A stretch of 64,000 nucleotides of DNA, from NCBI GenBank assembly GCA_013115135.1, contig JABANP010000172.1, positions 34,001-98,000 of the forward strand, written 5' to 3'. Every line of letters begins with the position of its first letter. The stretch's first letter is position 1. Made by a program: the position numbers and the translations under genes. Below the pieces are notes generated by a model. That model did no database searches, was not told the DNA's origin, and saw only the letters and a list, made by a program, of their open reading frames with translations. Positions 32,590-43,899 of this stretch are shown here, one piece after another. Origin of the DNA: Perkinsus olseni (Eukaryota > Perkinsozoa > Perkinsida > Perkinsidae).

Positions 32590-35447
32590 GACGTTGAGGG
32601 CTCGCAGCCGAACCTCTCAGGAACTTGTCATTTCACAAGTGTTTTTGTCCCACTCATTCATTCCGTTTCGCACGTGTAGTCGATCTTCGCTCAGGCCGGA
32701 GGATTTTCAACCCCTAGTGCTCGAGCCAATCCGAGGCTCTTCTCCGAGCCCCACATTCTTCAATGCCTCTCCGCCACTACCAAGTCCTACATCATCACTA
32801 CAGGTCAGCCCCGCCCCCTATCGTAAAGGGAATATCGCTAGCCTTTTATTAGTCAGCGGCCCCATCACCGACTCCCACAGTTATACACAACCCCACAGCC
32901 ACACGGCCAGCCCACAATGGTAAGTCGGGATATTCAAAGGAGCAATTTCTTTTCTTGTGGAGGGAACCGAGTATTAGTGACTTTTGACTGGACGAAGATG
33001 TCCCGGACCCGACGTCGCTCTGAAATTTCATGGCACGATTCCGGCTCAGCATTGTTGGCGGCAACCGTATCCCAACGACGAGCGGGCATTAGTCTCCGTA
33101 CCTCGGATGGTCAGAAGTACACCCGATGGACCGGGTGGACTCCCCCCTCGCCACATTTTGTATAGCATGTAGACTATCTCGTGGTTGGCTGAGGATCTCA
33201 GTTCTACGTCCTACTGCGAGACGCGTTGACTCTCTCAGAAAGTCTGCTGCTGTTGTTCTAGCGCAGCGATTGGTCGGGCCGGGGCGTCCCAACGAGGGGC
33301 CTTTGAGTGTCATCGAATGCCATGGCCCTATGCGCCTCGGTCGTCTATTCTCCTCAGGAGTACCAGGCGGAAAACCCCCAGCGGTGCCTGGAAGCTTGGT
33401 ACTCAATGAGACTGGTAGTTCAAATGCTGAGGCTACCGAATCAGAGCCCATCGCAGAGGATGTAAGCGACTGTGAGGGTTGGATCTGGTCCTGACTCCGG
33501 GCTCGTTAAACCTGCGAGAGTTTAGCAGTCTGGCGCTTCGTCTTTGCTAGGAAAACACATCAGAGCCTACATAGAGCCAGTGCCTTGACCTGGCACTGAT
33601 CATTGCGTCGTCGTGCATGCATTCAACTACCTGGCTTCCAAATTCACCCTCTTCGGGAGCTCGAGTTCGACAGTTGGGAGTAGCTTCAAGTGCAGGAACG
33701 AGCTTTCTCTGAGGACGATGACACCTCCCCAATATTGCTGAATCAGGAATGAGAGGCAGCGCGTCGCTTAATCATTTTGGCCCACGTTGTCGCAAGGCTT
33801 CATCCAAACTCCAGACTTAAGAGTCTTTCGTCTCAGTCGAAACTTGCATCATTCATGTATAGGATGAACACTCACTAGCCTGCAATGGATTGGGCTATTG
33901 CTATTCCTCCTTCGTGCCCGACTGACACTATCTCCAACAGGGATTCCTTGTAGAGGGGGGAGCCGGCAACAGCAGCAGGCTGGTCAGCAATGTACGATTT
34001 CAAAGCAAGGTCTTCTCGAATCAGAGGGAGAACACGACTCCTTCGGGATTTTCCCTCTCCGTTGAGAGGCAGAGAGCTCGATTCAAACAGGCTTTCAAAA
34101 CCGTCAGTCAGAGATCATGGCATGCTCTTCGTTATGGGTCGTAGAACAGACCCCGACTTTGAACTCCACAGAGAACGGAGAAAGCCACAAGCTTGTTCCT
34201 CGAAAGCCCTGTTTATGCGTACCGAATCAATAATCGATAGTTTATACAGTGGCTACACATCAGAACCCGCGCGCGTCACGAGAGTGATGTAAGCATTGTA
34301 TCATACTAGTGAAAGTTACATATATGGACTCGTATGGAGGGTGTGTTGAACTTCACTGGTCTGATCGAAGGGCGACACCTCTCAAGACACCCCTCGGAGA
34401 TGTGAGAAGACTAAGGTGAGGGACTGCTCGCCTGAGGCGAGTCACCTCAGCAAACAAGGTAGGTGAGCCACAATTTCACGGAAGAGACACCCTGTGCCCG
34501 TGTGATAACTATTCGCCAGACGGCTCGACTGGATCGAGTATCCGTTTACTATGGATGGCTATGGATGGCTATGGAGGCCTCCATTATGCCGGCCTACACT
34601 TGCGCTTTGTGGCGCGCAAGTGTAGACGTAGTCCACACCGTTCAGGCTCCTTGCCGAGCAAGACAGCAGATCCTTCTAAGTCAACAGCCCTCCGCTTAAC
34701 TCTAGCGCGTGGAGCGCGTAGGTCTTCTGCCATCATAATCGAGTTCCTTCTGCCAGAAGCACCTTGGCGGTGATTCCTGAGAGGGCGCGCTGCTCTGACC
34801 ACCATCCGTGCATGGCGATGCGAGACTGCACCGTTGACGAACGTTTCGGTTGAGATCCGCTCGAGAGACTACCGAGACGACTACTCACTTGCGCCTTGTG
34901 ATATGTTTCCGCTATGTCTTCGAATGAGCAAGCTAGCGCTAGGCGTAAGCTCTTTCGAACCACTTTAAGTATAGACATCGCTGTATTGCGAGCTCAGATC
35001 TGCTCTCGCAAGACGGAGCCTCTAACGGGACGAACGTCGGCAGTACGGAGTGCTGAGACGTGACTCTTCGCACTAAGAGGTTATTATCACAGCATCTGTG
35101 ACAGACAAGATGTCCCAGTTGGTGACACTGTGACGAAGTAGTGGCTCGTCAATATATCACTTTCGGAATCTTGAGAATCGGGCAGAGTCCTTCCATTGAG
35201 GCTATTTCGGAAGAAGGCAAATCGACTGAAGCTGTGAGCTTCAGCATGCTCAGTTGAATAGCCGGGCTACTGTAGGGCTGGCGATGCGGTCACTCGGCGC
35301 CATACGACTTGTCTCTACGAATGGAGTTGTCTACGTCATCTGCGTATACGGTCGCGCTACGTGTCACCTTTAGGGCGTAACTTCTACCGTGGAAGCATAC
35401 CTGGTGGCTCCTAACTTGACCCGACTAGACTTCGTCATATATACTGC
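32590..35447. other. 2.8 kb spacer with a long perfect hairpin
   Basis: Short ORFs (e.g. 33126-33494 plus) have no recognisable domain. A 12-bp stem hairpin lies at 34594-34625, an 8-bp one at 35226-35244, and a 12-bp direct repeat (ATGGATGGCT type) at about 34550-34575. The last ~100 bp upstream of 35448 match the upstream of BBE copy 4, including a catatatactgc element next to the ATG. Confidence 0.5.
34594..34625. repeat. 12-bp perfect inverted repeat, 8-nt loop
   Basis: CTACACTTGCGC pairs fully with GCGCAAGTGTAG around the loop TTTGTGGC. No gene context explains it. Confidence 0.85.
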
Positions 35448-37117
35448 ATGGTTCAGATTACAAAGCAGCATTTGGTCGTATCTCTATCCGTCTTCAGCTG
35501 GGCCTTTGCCAGCCCAGTCACGGACGCCATCAGGGAGTTGAAGAGCGCACTCCCGAAGAATGCCACTATCACGGACCACATACCTGATCCATTCTTCTCC
35601 CGTTTTGGATCAAAGCACAACATCATCCCGGCGGCCATGGTGTTCCCGGCCAACGCTGATCAAGTTGTGACGGCTCTGACCATCTGCCACAAGCACGAGG
35701 TACCTGTCGCTGTTCGCAGCGGAGAAGGCCACTCCTACATCGGCCAGAGTAACGTTAACGATGGTATCGTCCTCAGCTTACAGCGTTTGAGGGACTTCTC
35801 CGTCGATGACGTGGGCGATTATATAGCCAAGCTGGGTGGAGGCCTGGATCTTCTTGAAGCTTACACGCTGATGGCCCTTCACAAGCCTCCCCTCGGCTTC
35901 GCTGGTGGATTCTCTCCGAGCACAGGAATAGGTGGTTATTTCTCCGGCGGCGGCCATGGTATGGTTGGGGTCCAAGTACGGTATCGGGGCTGACCGTCTC
36001 GTTGCTGCTGACGTTGTTGTATATGATAAGACCCAGAAGGCTTTTAAGGTTGTCAAAGCCACTCCGACTAACCAGTACGCAGATCTCATGTTCGCCATTC
36101 GTGGTGGAATGGGTGGTAACTATGGTGTGGTGGTGAACTTCTACTACAAGGCCTTTGTAGCCGGTACCGTACTCTTCTCCTCGGGGGGTACCAATAACTA
36201 CGATGTGGATAACTATGTTGGGCATATGAAGGACTACGTTGACTTCATGCAGGCCGCTACGACTCCAAAAGAGTTTAGCGCCGCACTCATACTCGGGTAC
36301 TCTTCTCTTCAAGCCCTCTCATATTATTTTTCTCTTTGCCTCTGTTACCCGAGAGACTGCTCCGATTGCGTCAAGGTGACTGCTGATTTCAGAAAGCGTA
36401 CCGGCCTCACTAACTCCAGCGTCATCCTCCCCGAGTTAGAAAAGATGAGCTTCATAAAGGCCCAATGGACCAGCATGCGGTGTGGCTCGGCGTATCCTCC
36501 TAAGGGTATAATACCCTTAGAATACCCTGGGTATTCCTGGTGCATCGATGGAGGAAATCGAGAAAGCCATGACTAAGTGCCGCAATATCGAGAAGCAGAT
36601 CATCTTGCAGTGGGTTCAGATGCAGTACTACTACCCCCAGCTGCTCTCTACTGACAACCTCAAGACGATGGTGAGCCGAGTTTTGGGGAAGACTTGTGCG
36701 ACGAAGGGTTGCTACCAATACGTCCTGCCATACACACACAACATGCTCAAGGAACCGACTGACTGCTGCACTAGCCCTGGAGAGAAGTGTACCTCCTTCG
36801 ACCACCGTAAGCAGGGATTCTCTATTGAGCACGGCATTTTCCTCCTTCCTGGTGAAGACCCTTCCAAGATCGCCTATCCGTGGCTGGCCAACATGTCAGT
36901 CGCTGTTCAACCTTTTTCGACCGATACCAAGTATCAGAACTATCTCGAGTCGACCATGACCCGCCAGAAGTGGATTCCTCGTTATTTCCCACACAATGGG
37001 ACGTACCAGAGGTTACAGGCTGTCAAGTGCGAGTATAACGCTATCGATATGTTCGACTTCAAACGCATAAGTAACTTCACCATTAAGTTGGAGGATTGCG
37101 CCGCGGAGAGCAGATAG
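35448..37117 (+). pseudogene. FAD-linked BBE-type oxidoreductase, copy 2 (two frameshifts)
   Basis: Close relative of copies 3 and 4. The signal peptide is MVQITKQHLVVSLSVFSWAF then ASPVTDA. The FAD domain has RSGEGHSYIGQS and the GIGGYFSGGGHG loop. The first frameshift is at about 35955: the stretch after GGCCATGGTATG has one extra base compared with copy 3 (GTTGGGGTCC versus ATGGGGCCC). The second is at 36502-36536, where two mini-palindromes are inserted after the YPPKG codons and the frame changes before GASMEEIEKAM. The C-terminal half is intact (CYQYVLPYTHNMLKEPTDC, then the BBE-like KCEYNAIDMFDF) to TAG 37115-37117. Unless both indels are assembly errors, it cannot make a full protein. 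Confidence 0.8.
36502..36536. repeat. Two adjacent mini-palindromes inside BBE copy 2
   Basis: AAGGGTAT-A-ATACCCTT (36502-36518) and GAATACCC-T-GGGTATTC (36520-36536), both with single-base centres. They replace a simple AAGGGTATTCC seen in the inferred ancestral sequence and shift the reading frame. Confidence 0.85.
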
Positions 37118-37186
37118 AAGAGCAACTACATCATCAGCTAGAAGAGCAGCTACATCATCAGCTAGAAGAGCAGCTACATCATCAGG
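37115..37186 (+). repeat. 24-bp tandem repeat, three copies, starting at the stop codon of copy 2
   Basis: The unit TAGAAGAGCAGCTACATCAT plus CAGC repeats three times with one mismatch in the first unit. The related sequence after BBE copy 4 has a single unit, so this is a local triplication in the 3' flank. Confidence 0.85.
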
Positions 37187-37205
37187 CTACAATTTTGTGA
37201 GAACA

Positions 37206-37243
37206 CCGAGTTGCTCGGTCCCCCGAGACGGGGGTATTTTTTT
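37206..37243 (+). terminator. Hairpins plus T-run downstream of BBE copy 2
   Basis: CCGAG-TTG-CTCGG is followed by CCCCC-GAGAC-GGGGG and then TATTTTTTT. A related block (palindromic CTCGGGGCCCCGAG then a T-run) lies at the same place after copy 4 (about 52968-53005, minus strand). It resembles a bacterial intrinsic terminator, but in a nuclear genome it may be a 3'-end processing signal or chance. The role is inferred. Confidence 0.35.
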
Positions 37244-37249
37244 CTCTCC

Positions 37250-39264
37250 AATAGAGAACCACTATCAATATGGGATCTTACCGCTCTCAGAAATTCTTCA
37301 TCTTATATACTTCTCAGTGCCGCGTAGTCGATCGGTATCATTAATGAAGCCTAACTGTCTCGATCGGATCGAGTCGGTCCTGACATTTCTCCCCCACGAG
37401 AGATTGGTTGGGGTGCCTCTTCTGCCCTCGCTTTGGCTTGGATAGAGCCTCCCAGTCGCATCAGTCTTCAGATGGATATCTTTGATTCCGCTGTTTCGTG
37501 ACTCATCACTCGTAGTCATACTCAACGGGGGATGTTTGTTTTCGTTCGGAAATGTTGTTATTCAGTACGAGTGTCACGCTCCCTAATGATTGAGGCGAAT
37601 GTCCCTATGACTAACCTACAATCATCAGTAGTTCCGGGTTTTGAGTTTTAGTGGTCCGGTAACCTGGCTACACTCCAGACAGCGTTTGCCACAGCATTAT
37701 TTTCTGAATATTGTAAAGCTTTGCCAGGGAACGACACGGGACTTTCGTCCCGGCGAAAGCACACAGCTCGCTGGGGGCGGCAATCCCCAGAGTACAGACT
37801 ATCGGTAGCCACGGGTTTCTAGAGGAGATCATTTTCGACCTGCGAGTATAAGGCTTCTCGAGCTCTCCCAAGATGACTGTATCCCCACGGAGCTCAGCGA
37901 CCATCGAAAGTGGGGAGCAAAACCAAGACGCGCCCTATTTTCGGTAATGACAGTTGTGGCACGTTGTGCGGAGACAGTGTGGTGCGGTATGATCCGAGAT
38001 CACTGATCCCTGGCGTGACGTCCAAGTGACTTCTCGGGCTTCTGAAAAGTCCTCTAGAGCCACTTTATGTAAGGCTAGATTTTCTGTAGTTATTTTATAT
38101 ATACTATACGCAGACTGTATGGTACAGTGAAACGGTTGCACTGGAATCGTAGCCGCGGAAGACTCGGAAGAGGCGAGCCGAGGAGCAACTTGCTCCGAGC
38201 AAGTTACACACCCCTTCTTAGACAGCTGAGCTGCATGAGCCTGAGGTCCTGAGTGCCGTGCTACGCCCGCTACTGCAAGTTGGTCACCATTGTTGTTGGG
38301 GCAATCGGAACGCAGCGCTTCCGCTGGAGGCATGAGATCGCGAAAGCTGAGCTCAGGATCTACCGAGTCGAGGCATTCTCGCGGAAATTCTCCAGCGGCT
38401 TGGGCTCAGCCACTGACGGCCAGAATGAAGTAGTCCAGAGGCCACATGCAGGACAACACCACTTCAACAGAAATTGAAAGAATGCGACCACAATTCGAAT
38501 GTAACTCTTGGGATTCGAACAGGAGCGAAATTTGAGCAGTTTTCGTGATACTATGGCAGAGTCGCCAGTGACGGCGAAGCAGACGGATCTACATTTTCAA
38601 CCAGGGACAAATCAGTACTTACTGAGTACTCCCCAGTCACCACTCAAAGCACGGCGTACGGAATCTACACGGTGTGCAGTACGCATTCCTTGCTGCACTT
38701 CTCCAAATCCCCTTGGTGAATGAAGATTACGTATTCCCCAGCTTCACAGTGTTCATGAAATAGAAAAGGACCCATGTCAGCCGGGTTCAGGACAGTATGG
38801 GAAACCGCCGCCATGGCAGGTTGTATGCTTACGATCGGTTCGATTACTTCCCGAGAGGCGATTTATGGGTCCACCAAATCGCAGTCGCGCATCGGCTGGC
38901 TCACTGTATATTGTTCACCCCCGCGATAATATCGCGGCAATATGTTTTTTTTCCCGCTCGGAGCACTGGACGGCGACCCGAGATCCGGGCTGCAGCCTAG
39001 GCCGAGCGTCCGGGCCGTAGGTTCTCAGGTAAGGTGCTCTCGCGGGAGCGCTTCTGTAACTCACTATGCGCCGATCGTGGAGACGATCGACGTGCTCCCT
39101 TTCGGAGCACTGTAATTGGCTTCAGGACCGCTCCCTTGATCTTGTTCTGAACTCTTGATAACTACTCACACGCGGCGATCGGCGCATTATGATTGAGGAA
39201 TCCGGAATTCCGAGGTTTTTCCTCGGTGCGCGCACGAGCGCGCATGCGTGGGCGCCATAACGGT
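37250..39264. other. 2 kb spacer with a hairpin cluster
   Basis: No supported coding exon. Overlapping palindromes lie at 38182-38205 and a dense set of perfect hairpins at 38921-39244, ending just before a decayed LTR. Confidence 0.5.
38921..39244. repeat. Cluster of perfect short hairpins
   Basis: Perfect stems include CCGCGAT/ATCGCGG (38921-38937, followed by T8 at 38945-38952), CGATCGT/ACGATCG (39072-39089), GTGCTCC/GGAGCAC (39092-39110), CCGAGG/CCTCGG around T5 (39210-39226) and TGCGCGC/GCGCGCA (39227-39244). Loops are 3-5 nt. Confidence 0.75.
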
Positions 39265-39970
39265 TGTGGGCGGATATCTTCAACGTCGTGATCGAGTCGT
39301 CGATTGATATTATAGGTAGTCTATGCCAGTGACTCCTGGTAACACAATCCGAAAGGCAAATACAGATATGAGATAACAGTTGAGCTGCTGTCGACGAGTA
39401 GGCAGACGGGCCAACGACAATCCGCAAAAGACTACACGAAAGACTCTACTGCCTTGCAAGAACACAAAAAGTCTGTTCTTGAAGATCGATCCTTTGATGC
39501 ATGCACTATAACTAAGTACAGTGTGGCTATTTGAGACGGGGCTCAAAGAAAGGTAAAATTGGACTGGAGAGGAGCTTAGTGATGATGTGCGCTACAGCTT
39601 ACTACGCTAAGCTAAGTGTAGGACGTATACTCATGGACGCTAGTGCAAAGCGCATAGTAAGGTCAGATGGTTATCTGATACTAATAGTACGCAGCCGCAG
39701 TGAAGGTAAGTGTAGCGATGATAGTCTAATAGCTGAGTAGTGTTGAACCAGACTGTAGCTGTTACATAGCGCACATTATAGTCGTCAGTATGTTGTCACT
39801 ACAGTGCATGCATGCACACGTAAGCTACGCTTAAGTCATCAGCGCTGGCCATAAACTGTCTACTTCGCGTAGGAACGGCCACACGATCAACCATCAAAGT
39901 TAGCTGATAACGGCCGAACGGACTAGATTTACACACAGTCAAGTCTTGGAGCTATAACAGCTAAGGGGCA
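39265..39970 (-). mobile_element. Decayed solo LTR related to the 54.8/63.6 kb LTRs, interrupted
   Basis: From TGTGGGCGGATATCTTCAAC onward this matches the LTRs of the element at 54816-64000 with many substitutions and small indels. The match resumes at about 39818 (AAGCTACGCTTA; AACGGCCGAACGGA) after a 303-bp insertion. No internal retroelement sequence is adjacent, so it is a solo or remnant LTR. Confidence 0.75.
39507..39809. mobile_element. 303-bp insertion in the decayed LTR, flanked by 8-bp direct repeats
   Basis: GCATGCAC occurs at 39499-39506 and 39810-39817 and only once in the corresponding part of intact LTRs (as GCATACAC), so it looks like an 8-bp target-site duplication. The insert has no coding capacity and no clear terminal inverted repeat. 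An 8-bp duplication would fit a non-autonomous hAT-type element, but this is inference. Confidence 0.5.
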
Positions 39971-39974
39971 TCGC

Positions 39975-40845
39975 CAGATAGGGTAAAACGGGGTGCAGAG
40001 ACCCCCACCATACGGTGTCACCATGAAAGCTCAAGCTAAGCCGAGGTATCAGCGGAACTTTCGCACGGTTTGTAGCTAGAGTCACCAAACAATGGTGATA
40101 CTCTTCGACACCTTCAAACCCACCCTTGCTAGAGCAAGTGTTGCTCTTCCCGCACTTCCATCCCGAAGTATGGCAACTCGGAAGGTGAAAGTACGCAAAT
40201 GCGTCGGCGACGCCGTCCCCTGGCCTTGGCTGTTCCCACGCCCACAACTGCGGAGCAACTAACCACGGCGATGTTCGGTGGTGCTTTTCGTGTTACCATC
40301 CGAAAAAGCAAACAGCTACCTGTCTGCACAACGCTATGATATGAACAGAAACATCCGCAGTGCGGCTCGTACAGAACCAGAAAGTTCTGCGAATGTATAT
40401 TGCTGTGAACCCCAATTCGCAATGAGGTACCCGTAGATCTCATGACGGTTGAGCGGCCGCAGTAAATATCACGATATCCAGAACGATACTGAGTATCAAA
40501 GACTCGCAAGAATCCTCAGGAAGCTCTATTCATTATCGGCCGCTCAACGTATAAATAGCTACGCTCTTTGGCGCTCACCGGTCACTGTCTACACCGCTAG
40601 AGAGGGGCGGTGAAAGAGGCTGGAGTTGGCGGCGGGAAATGGGGTCCACTTACTGAATGGAACTCAGCGAGCTATCGAAACACCACTGCTGGAAAGGCTG
40701 ACCAAAAGGGGCAGCAGGTCTTTCTGACTCGACCTGCATATGCGTACCTCATGCACAGAACGCGTCACATTCCCAGTGGGAGCGTAGCTGGTTGGTACGC
40801 TCCCAGGTAGCCCCAACGGGACTCCACAACCGTTTTGAGCACCGC
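39975..40845. other. Spacer upstream of BBE copy 3
   Basis: No supported gene. Unlike copies 2 and 4, the sequence just before the copy 3 ATG does not share their upstream block. Confidence 0.4.
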
Positions 40846-41928
40846 ATGTTTCAGATAACTAAGCAGTATATAGTTATCTCACTGGTCTTCTCCAGCTGGG
40901 CCTTTGCCAGCCCAGTCACGGACGCCATCAAGGAGTTGAGGAGCGCACTCCCGAAGAATGCCACTATCACGGACCACATACCTGATCCATTTTTCTCCCG
41001 TTTTGGATCAAAGCACAACATCATCCCGGCGGCCATGGTTTTCCCCGCCAACGCTGATCAAGTTGTGACCGCTCTGACCATCTGCCACAAGCACGAGGTA
41101 CCTGTGGCTGTTCGCAGCGGAGAAGGCCACTCCTACATCGGTCAGAGTAACGTTAACGATGGTATCGTCCTCAGCTTACAGCGTTTGAGGGACTTCTCCG
41201 TCGATGATGAGGGCGATTATATAGCCAAGCTGGGTGGAGGCCTGGATCTACTCGAAGCGTACACTCTGATGGCCCTCCATAAGCCCCCGCTCGGCTTTGC
41301 TGGCGGATTCTCTCCGAGCACAGGAATTGGTGGTTATTTCTCCGGAGGCGGCCATGGTATGATGGGGCCCAAGTACGGTATTGGGGCTGACCGTCTCGTT
41401 GCTGCTGATGTTGTTGTATATGATAAGACCCAGAAGGCTTTTAAGGTTGTCAAAGCCACTCCGACTAACGAGTACGCAGATCTCCTATTCGCCATTCGTG
41501 GTGGAATGGGTGGTAACTATGGTGTGGTGGTGAACTTCTACTACAAGGCCTTTGTAGCCGGTACCGTACTCTTCTCCTCGGGGGGTACCAATAACTACGA
41601 TGTGGATAACTATGTTGGGCATATGAAGGACTACGTTGACTTCATGCAGGCCGCTACGACTCCAAAAGAGTTCAGCGCCGCACTCATACTCGGGTACTCT
41701 TCCCGTCAAGCCCTCTCATACTTTTTTTCTCTTTGCCTCTGTTACCCGAGAGACTGCTCCGATTGCGTCAAGGTGACTGCTGACTTCAGAAAGCGTACCG
41801 GCCTCACTAACTCCAGCGTCATCCTCCCCGAGAGAGAAAAGATGAGCTTCATAAAGGCCCAATGGACCAGCATGCGCTGTGGCTCGGCGTATCCTCCTAA
41901 GGGGATATCCCTTGTTTCCTCAATATGA
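40846..41928 (+). pseudogene. BBE-type oxidoreductase copy 3, N-terminal half only
   Basis: ATG 40846 starts MFQITKQYIVISLVFSSWAF (signal peptide). The full FAD-binding PCMH domain follows with RSGEGHSYIGQS and GGGHGMMGPKYGIGADRL, and the substrate-side domain to RCGSAYPPKGI. Family similarity stops exactly there: the frame runs SLVSSI and ends at 41928. The missing C-terminal half lies 120 bp downstream on the opposite strand (42640-42051). This half would lack the BBE segment that completes the FAD site, so activity is unlikely. Confidence 0.85.
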
Positions 41929-42050
41929 TAATCACATTATGATTGACCACGCAGCACTGACAATTCTACGAATAATAAAAAGAATGAAATGAAAGCGATA
42001 CTGCGGGGCTCCTCGGCCTCCGTGGGGGCTCCCGGCCCTGTGGGTTGGTA

Positions 42051-42640
42051 TTACGAGCGGCTGACGTTCATGTCGCAATCTTCCAACGCAATGGTGAAGT
42101 TACTGATGCGCTTGAAGTCGAACATATCGATAGCGTTGTACTTGCACTTGACAGCCTGCAACCTCTGGTACGTCCCGTTGTGTGGGAAATAACGAGGAAT
42201 CCATTCCTTGCGGGTCATGGTCGACTCGAGATAGTTCTGATACTTGGTATCGGTCGAGAAAGGTTTGACAGCGACTGACATGTCAGCCAGCCACGGATAG
42301 GCGATCTTGGAAGGGTCTTCACCGGGAAAGAGGAAAATGCCGTGCTCAATAGAGAATCCCTGCTCGCGGTGGTCGAAGGAGGTGCACTTCTCTCCAGGGC
42401 TAGTGCAGCAGTCAGTCGGTTCCTTGAGCATGTTGTGTGTGTATGGCAGGACGTATTGGTAGCAACCCTTCATCGCACAAGTCTTTCCCAAAACTCGGCT
42501 CACCATCGTCTTGAGGTTGTCAGTAGAGAGCAGCTGGGGGTAGTAGTACTGCATCTGAACCCACTGTAAGATGATCTGCTTCTCGATATTGCGGCATTTG
42601 GCCATGGCCTCCGCAATTTCCTCCATCGATGCACCAGGAA
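42051..42640 (-). pseudogene. BBE-type oxidoreductase C-terminal half, inverted (partner of copy 3)
   Basis: On the minus strand, similarity begins at GIPGASMEEIAEAMAKCRNI, the very codons where copy 3 breaks off, and runs through CYQYVLPYTHNMLKEPTDC, CTSFDHREQGFSIEHGIF and the BBE-like KCKYNAIDMFDFKRISNF to the stop at 42051. The open frame extends upstream to about 42821 but that part has no family similarity. The 3' flank (gattgaccacgcagcactgac at ~41941) matches the 3' flank of copy 4, so the fragment carries its own downstream DNA. Confidence 0.85.
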
Positions 42641-43073
42641 TACCCCTCAGTATTGAACCCACGCTTTCACGGAGGATCGCAAACACGCCTACACGTGAGC
42701 TGACTCTCCCGTTAACTGTGTCGAAGAAGACGCTGGACTCCTGTCGCGGAGGGAGTTCTCTCCTCGGTGAGAGCGGCAGCGGGCCGCAGGCGAAACTCTT
42801 ATGATTGAGAAGCGGAAGCACGTAAGCGAAGAGATACTAGAAGAAATGCTACCAGGTGGGAGGAAAACTCGCAGGCATTCCTCGATGGATGAAATTGCAC
42901 TGCACGCAATGGCCGTGGGCAAGATAAGATTGAAAGCATTGAATAGTTGATGGAAGTATACCGGATGAGATGGGTGTAACGTCTCTCTCGAGCTCTACCA
43001 CATTGCTCTATCCCCACGGAACTCAGCGACCACAGAGCCTGGGAAACGGAATCAAAACTTCACTCGACTTTCA

Positions 43074-43899
43074 CTAATGACTGGCCTGCGGCCTTAATGA
43101 CCCGGTGTACTTGGCGCACTGTGTAGGTCTCTCGTATACCTACAAGGCAAATCAAAGCTTGACACTATCATGGAGATCTTTTGGTTGACAAAAAAACCTA
43201 CAGAAACTGTCAACTCGGCGAGCCCTCTCTCCTCCGGTATTGTTCCCAAACCCTCAACCATCTTATTGAAGACGTGCTCGGAGAGCTCTTCAGCCGTGGC
43301 GAACTCGATAGGCAGGATGACACAGTCGTCCCTGAAGGAGTGACCATCACGAAGACGCTAACGGAACCTTCTGACTCACCTTGGGAACAGAAACTCATCG
43401 CCATCGATTGTGGTGATGCGGACACTCGTCTGCTCCTTCCCAATGGTTGTGACATGTACATGATTGGTGTCGATGTCGAGCGATCTGCTCTTCGCCGGGA
43501 TTATCATACGCTCATTCAAACTTTTACAGACGGCTCGGAGCAGCTTCTGAGTCAAGGACAAGACTAGGATCAAGGACTTGCATCAGTTGCTCATCATCAG
43601 GGGGGACGGACATACTACCTTAAGGATGCCGAAGTCAATAACGTATCCGTCCTCCCCAGCAGGCCAATGCTCACAGGCCATACGGAGTCTCACCGTGTAG
43701 TTGTGACCGTGAAGTCGCTCACGAAAGCCCGGGTGTCTGATTAAGGTTAACCGAATACTACGCGGCCATACTCGTGCGTTACGAAGTCGTTGTGGAGTCC
43801 TCGTCCCCACAACACGGCGTCTTACGCAACGAAATGTCCACAACTAAACTTAAACTCCTCCCCTTGAATTTCGACTTCTCGGAGTACTTTTTTGAGCAT
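43074..43899 (-). CDS. 6-pyruvoyltetrahydropterin-synthase family, PTPS-III-like
   Basis: Five exons join in phase: 43899-43826, 43736-43619, 43546-43380, 43331-43202 and 43139-43074, giving 184 residues. Order: MLKKVLREVEIQGEEFKFSC, GHFVAHPGFRERLHGHNYTV (zinc His in HF and HGH), GYVIDFGILKKLL, the central strands, CVILPIEFATAEELSEHVFN, and the end VYERPTQCAKYTG. The family converts dihydroneopterin triphosphate to pyruvoyl- or hydroxymethyl-pterins. The usual catalytic Cys before HGH is absent; a Glu sits at E-x-x-HGH (FRERLHGH), the hallmark of PTPS-III in Plasmodium and some bacteria, which feeds folate synthesis. The gene follows the TBC gene on the same strand. Confidence 0.88.

Noticed and set aside
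33126..33494. 122-codon plus-strand ORF
   Set aside because: No domain, no splice partner, no neighbouring coding evidence; consistent with chance.
37206..37243. Bacterial intrinsic terminator as evidence of prokaryotic DNA
   Set aside because: The flanking genes have signal peptides and family relatives in eukaryotes and the window is full of spliceosomal introns.
43181..43567. 128-codon plus-strand ORF
   Set aside because: Antisense to PTPS exons 3 and 4, which join in phase and match the family.
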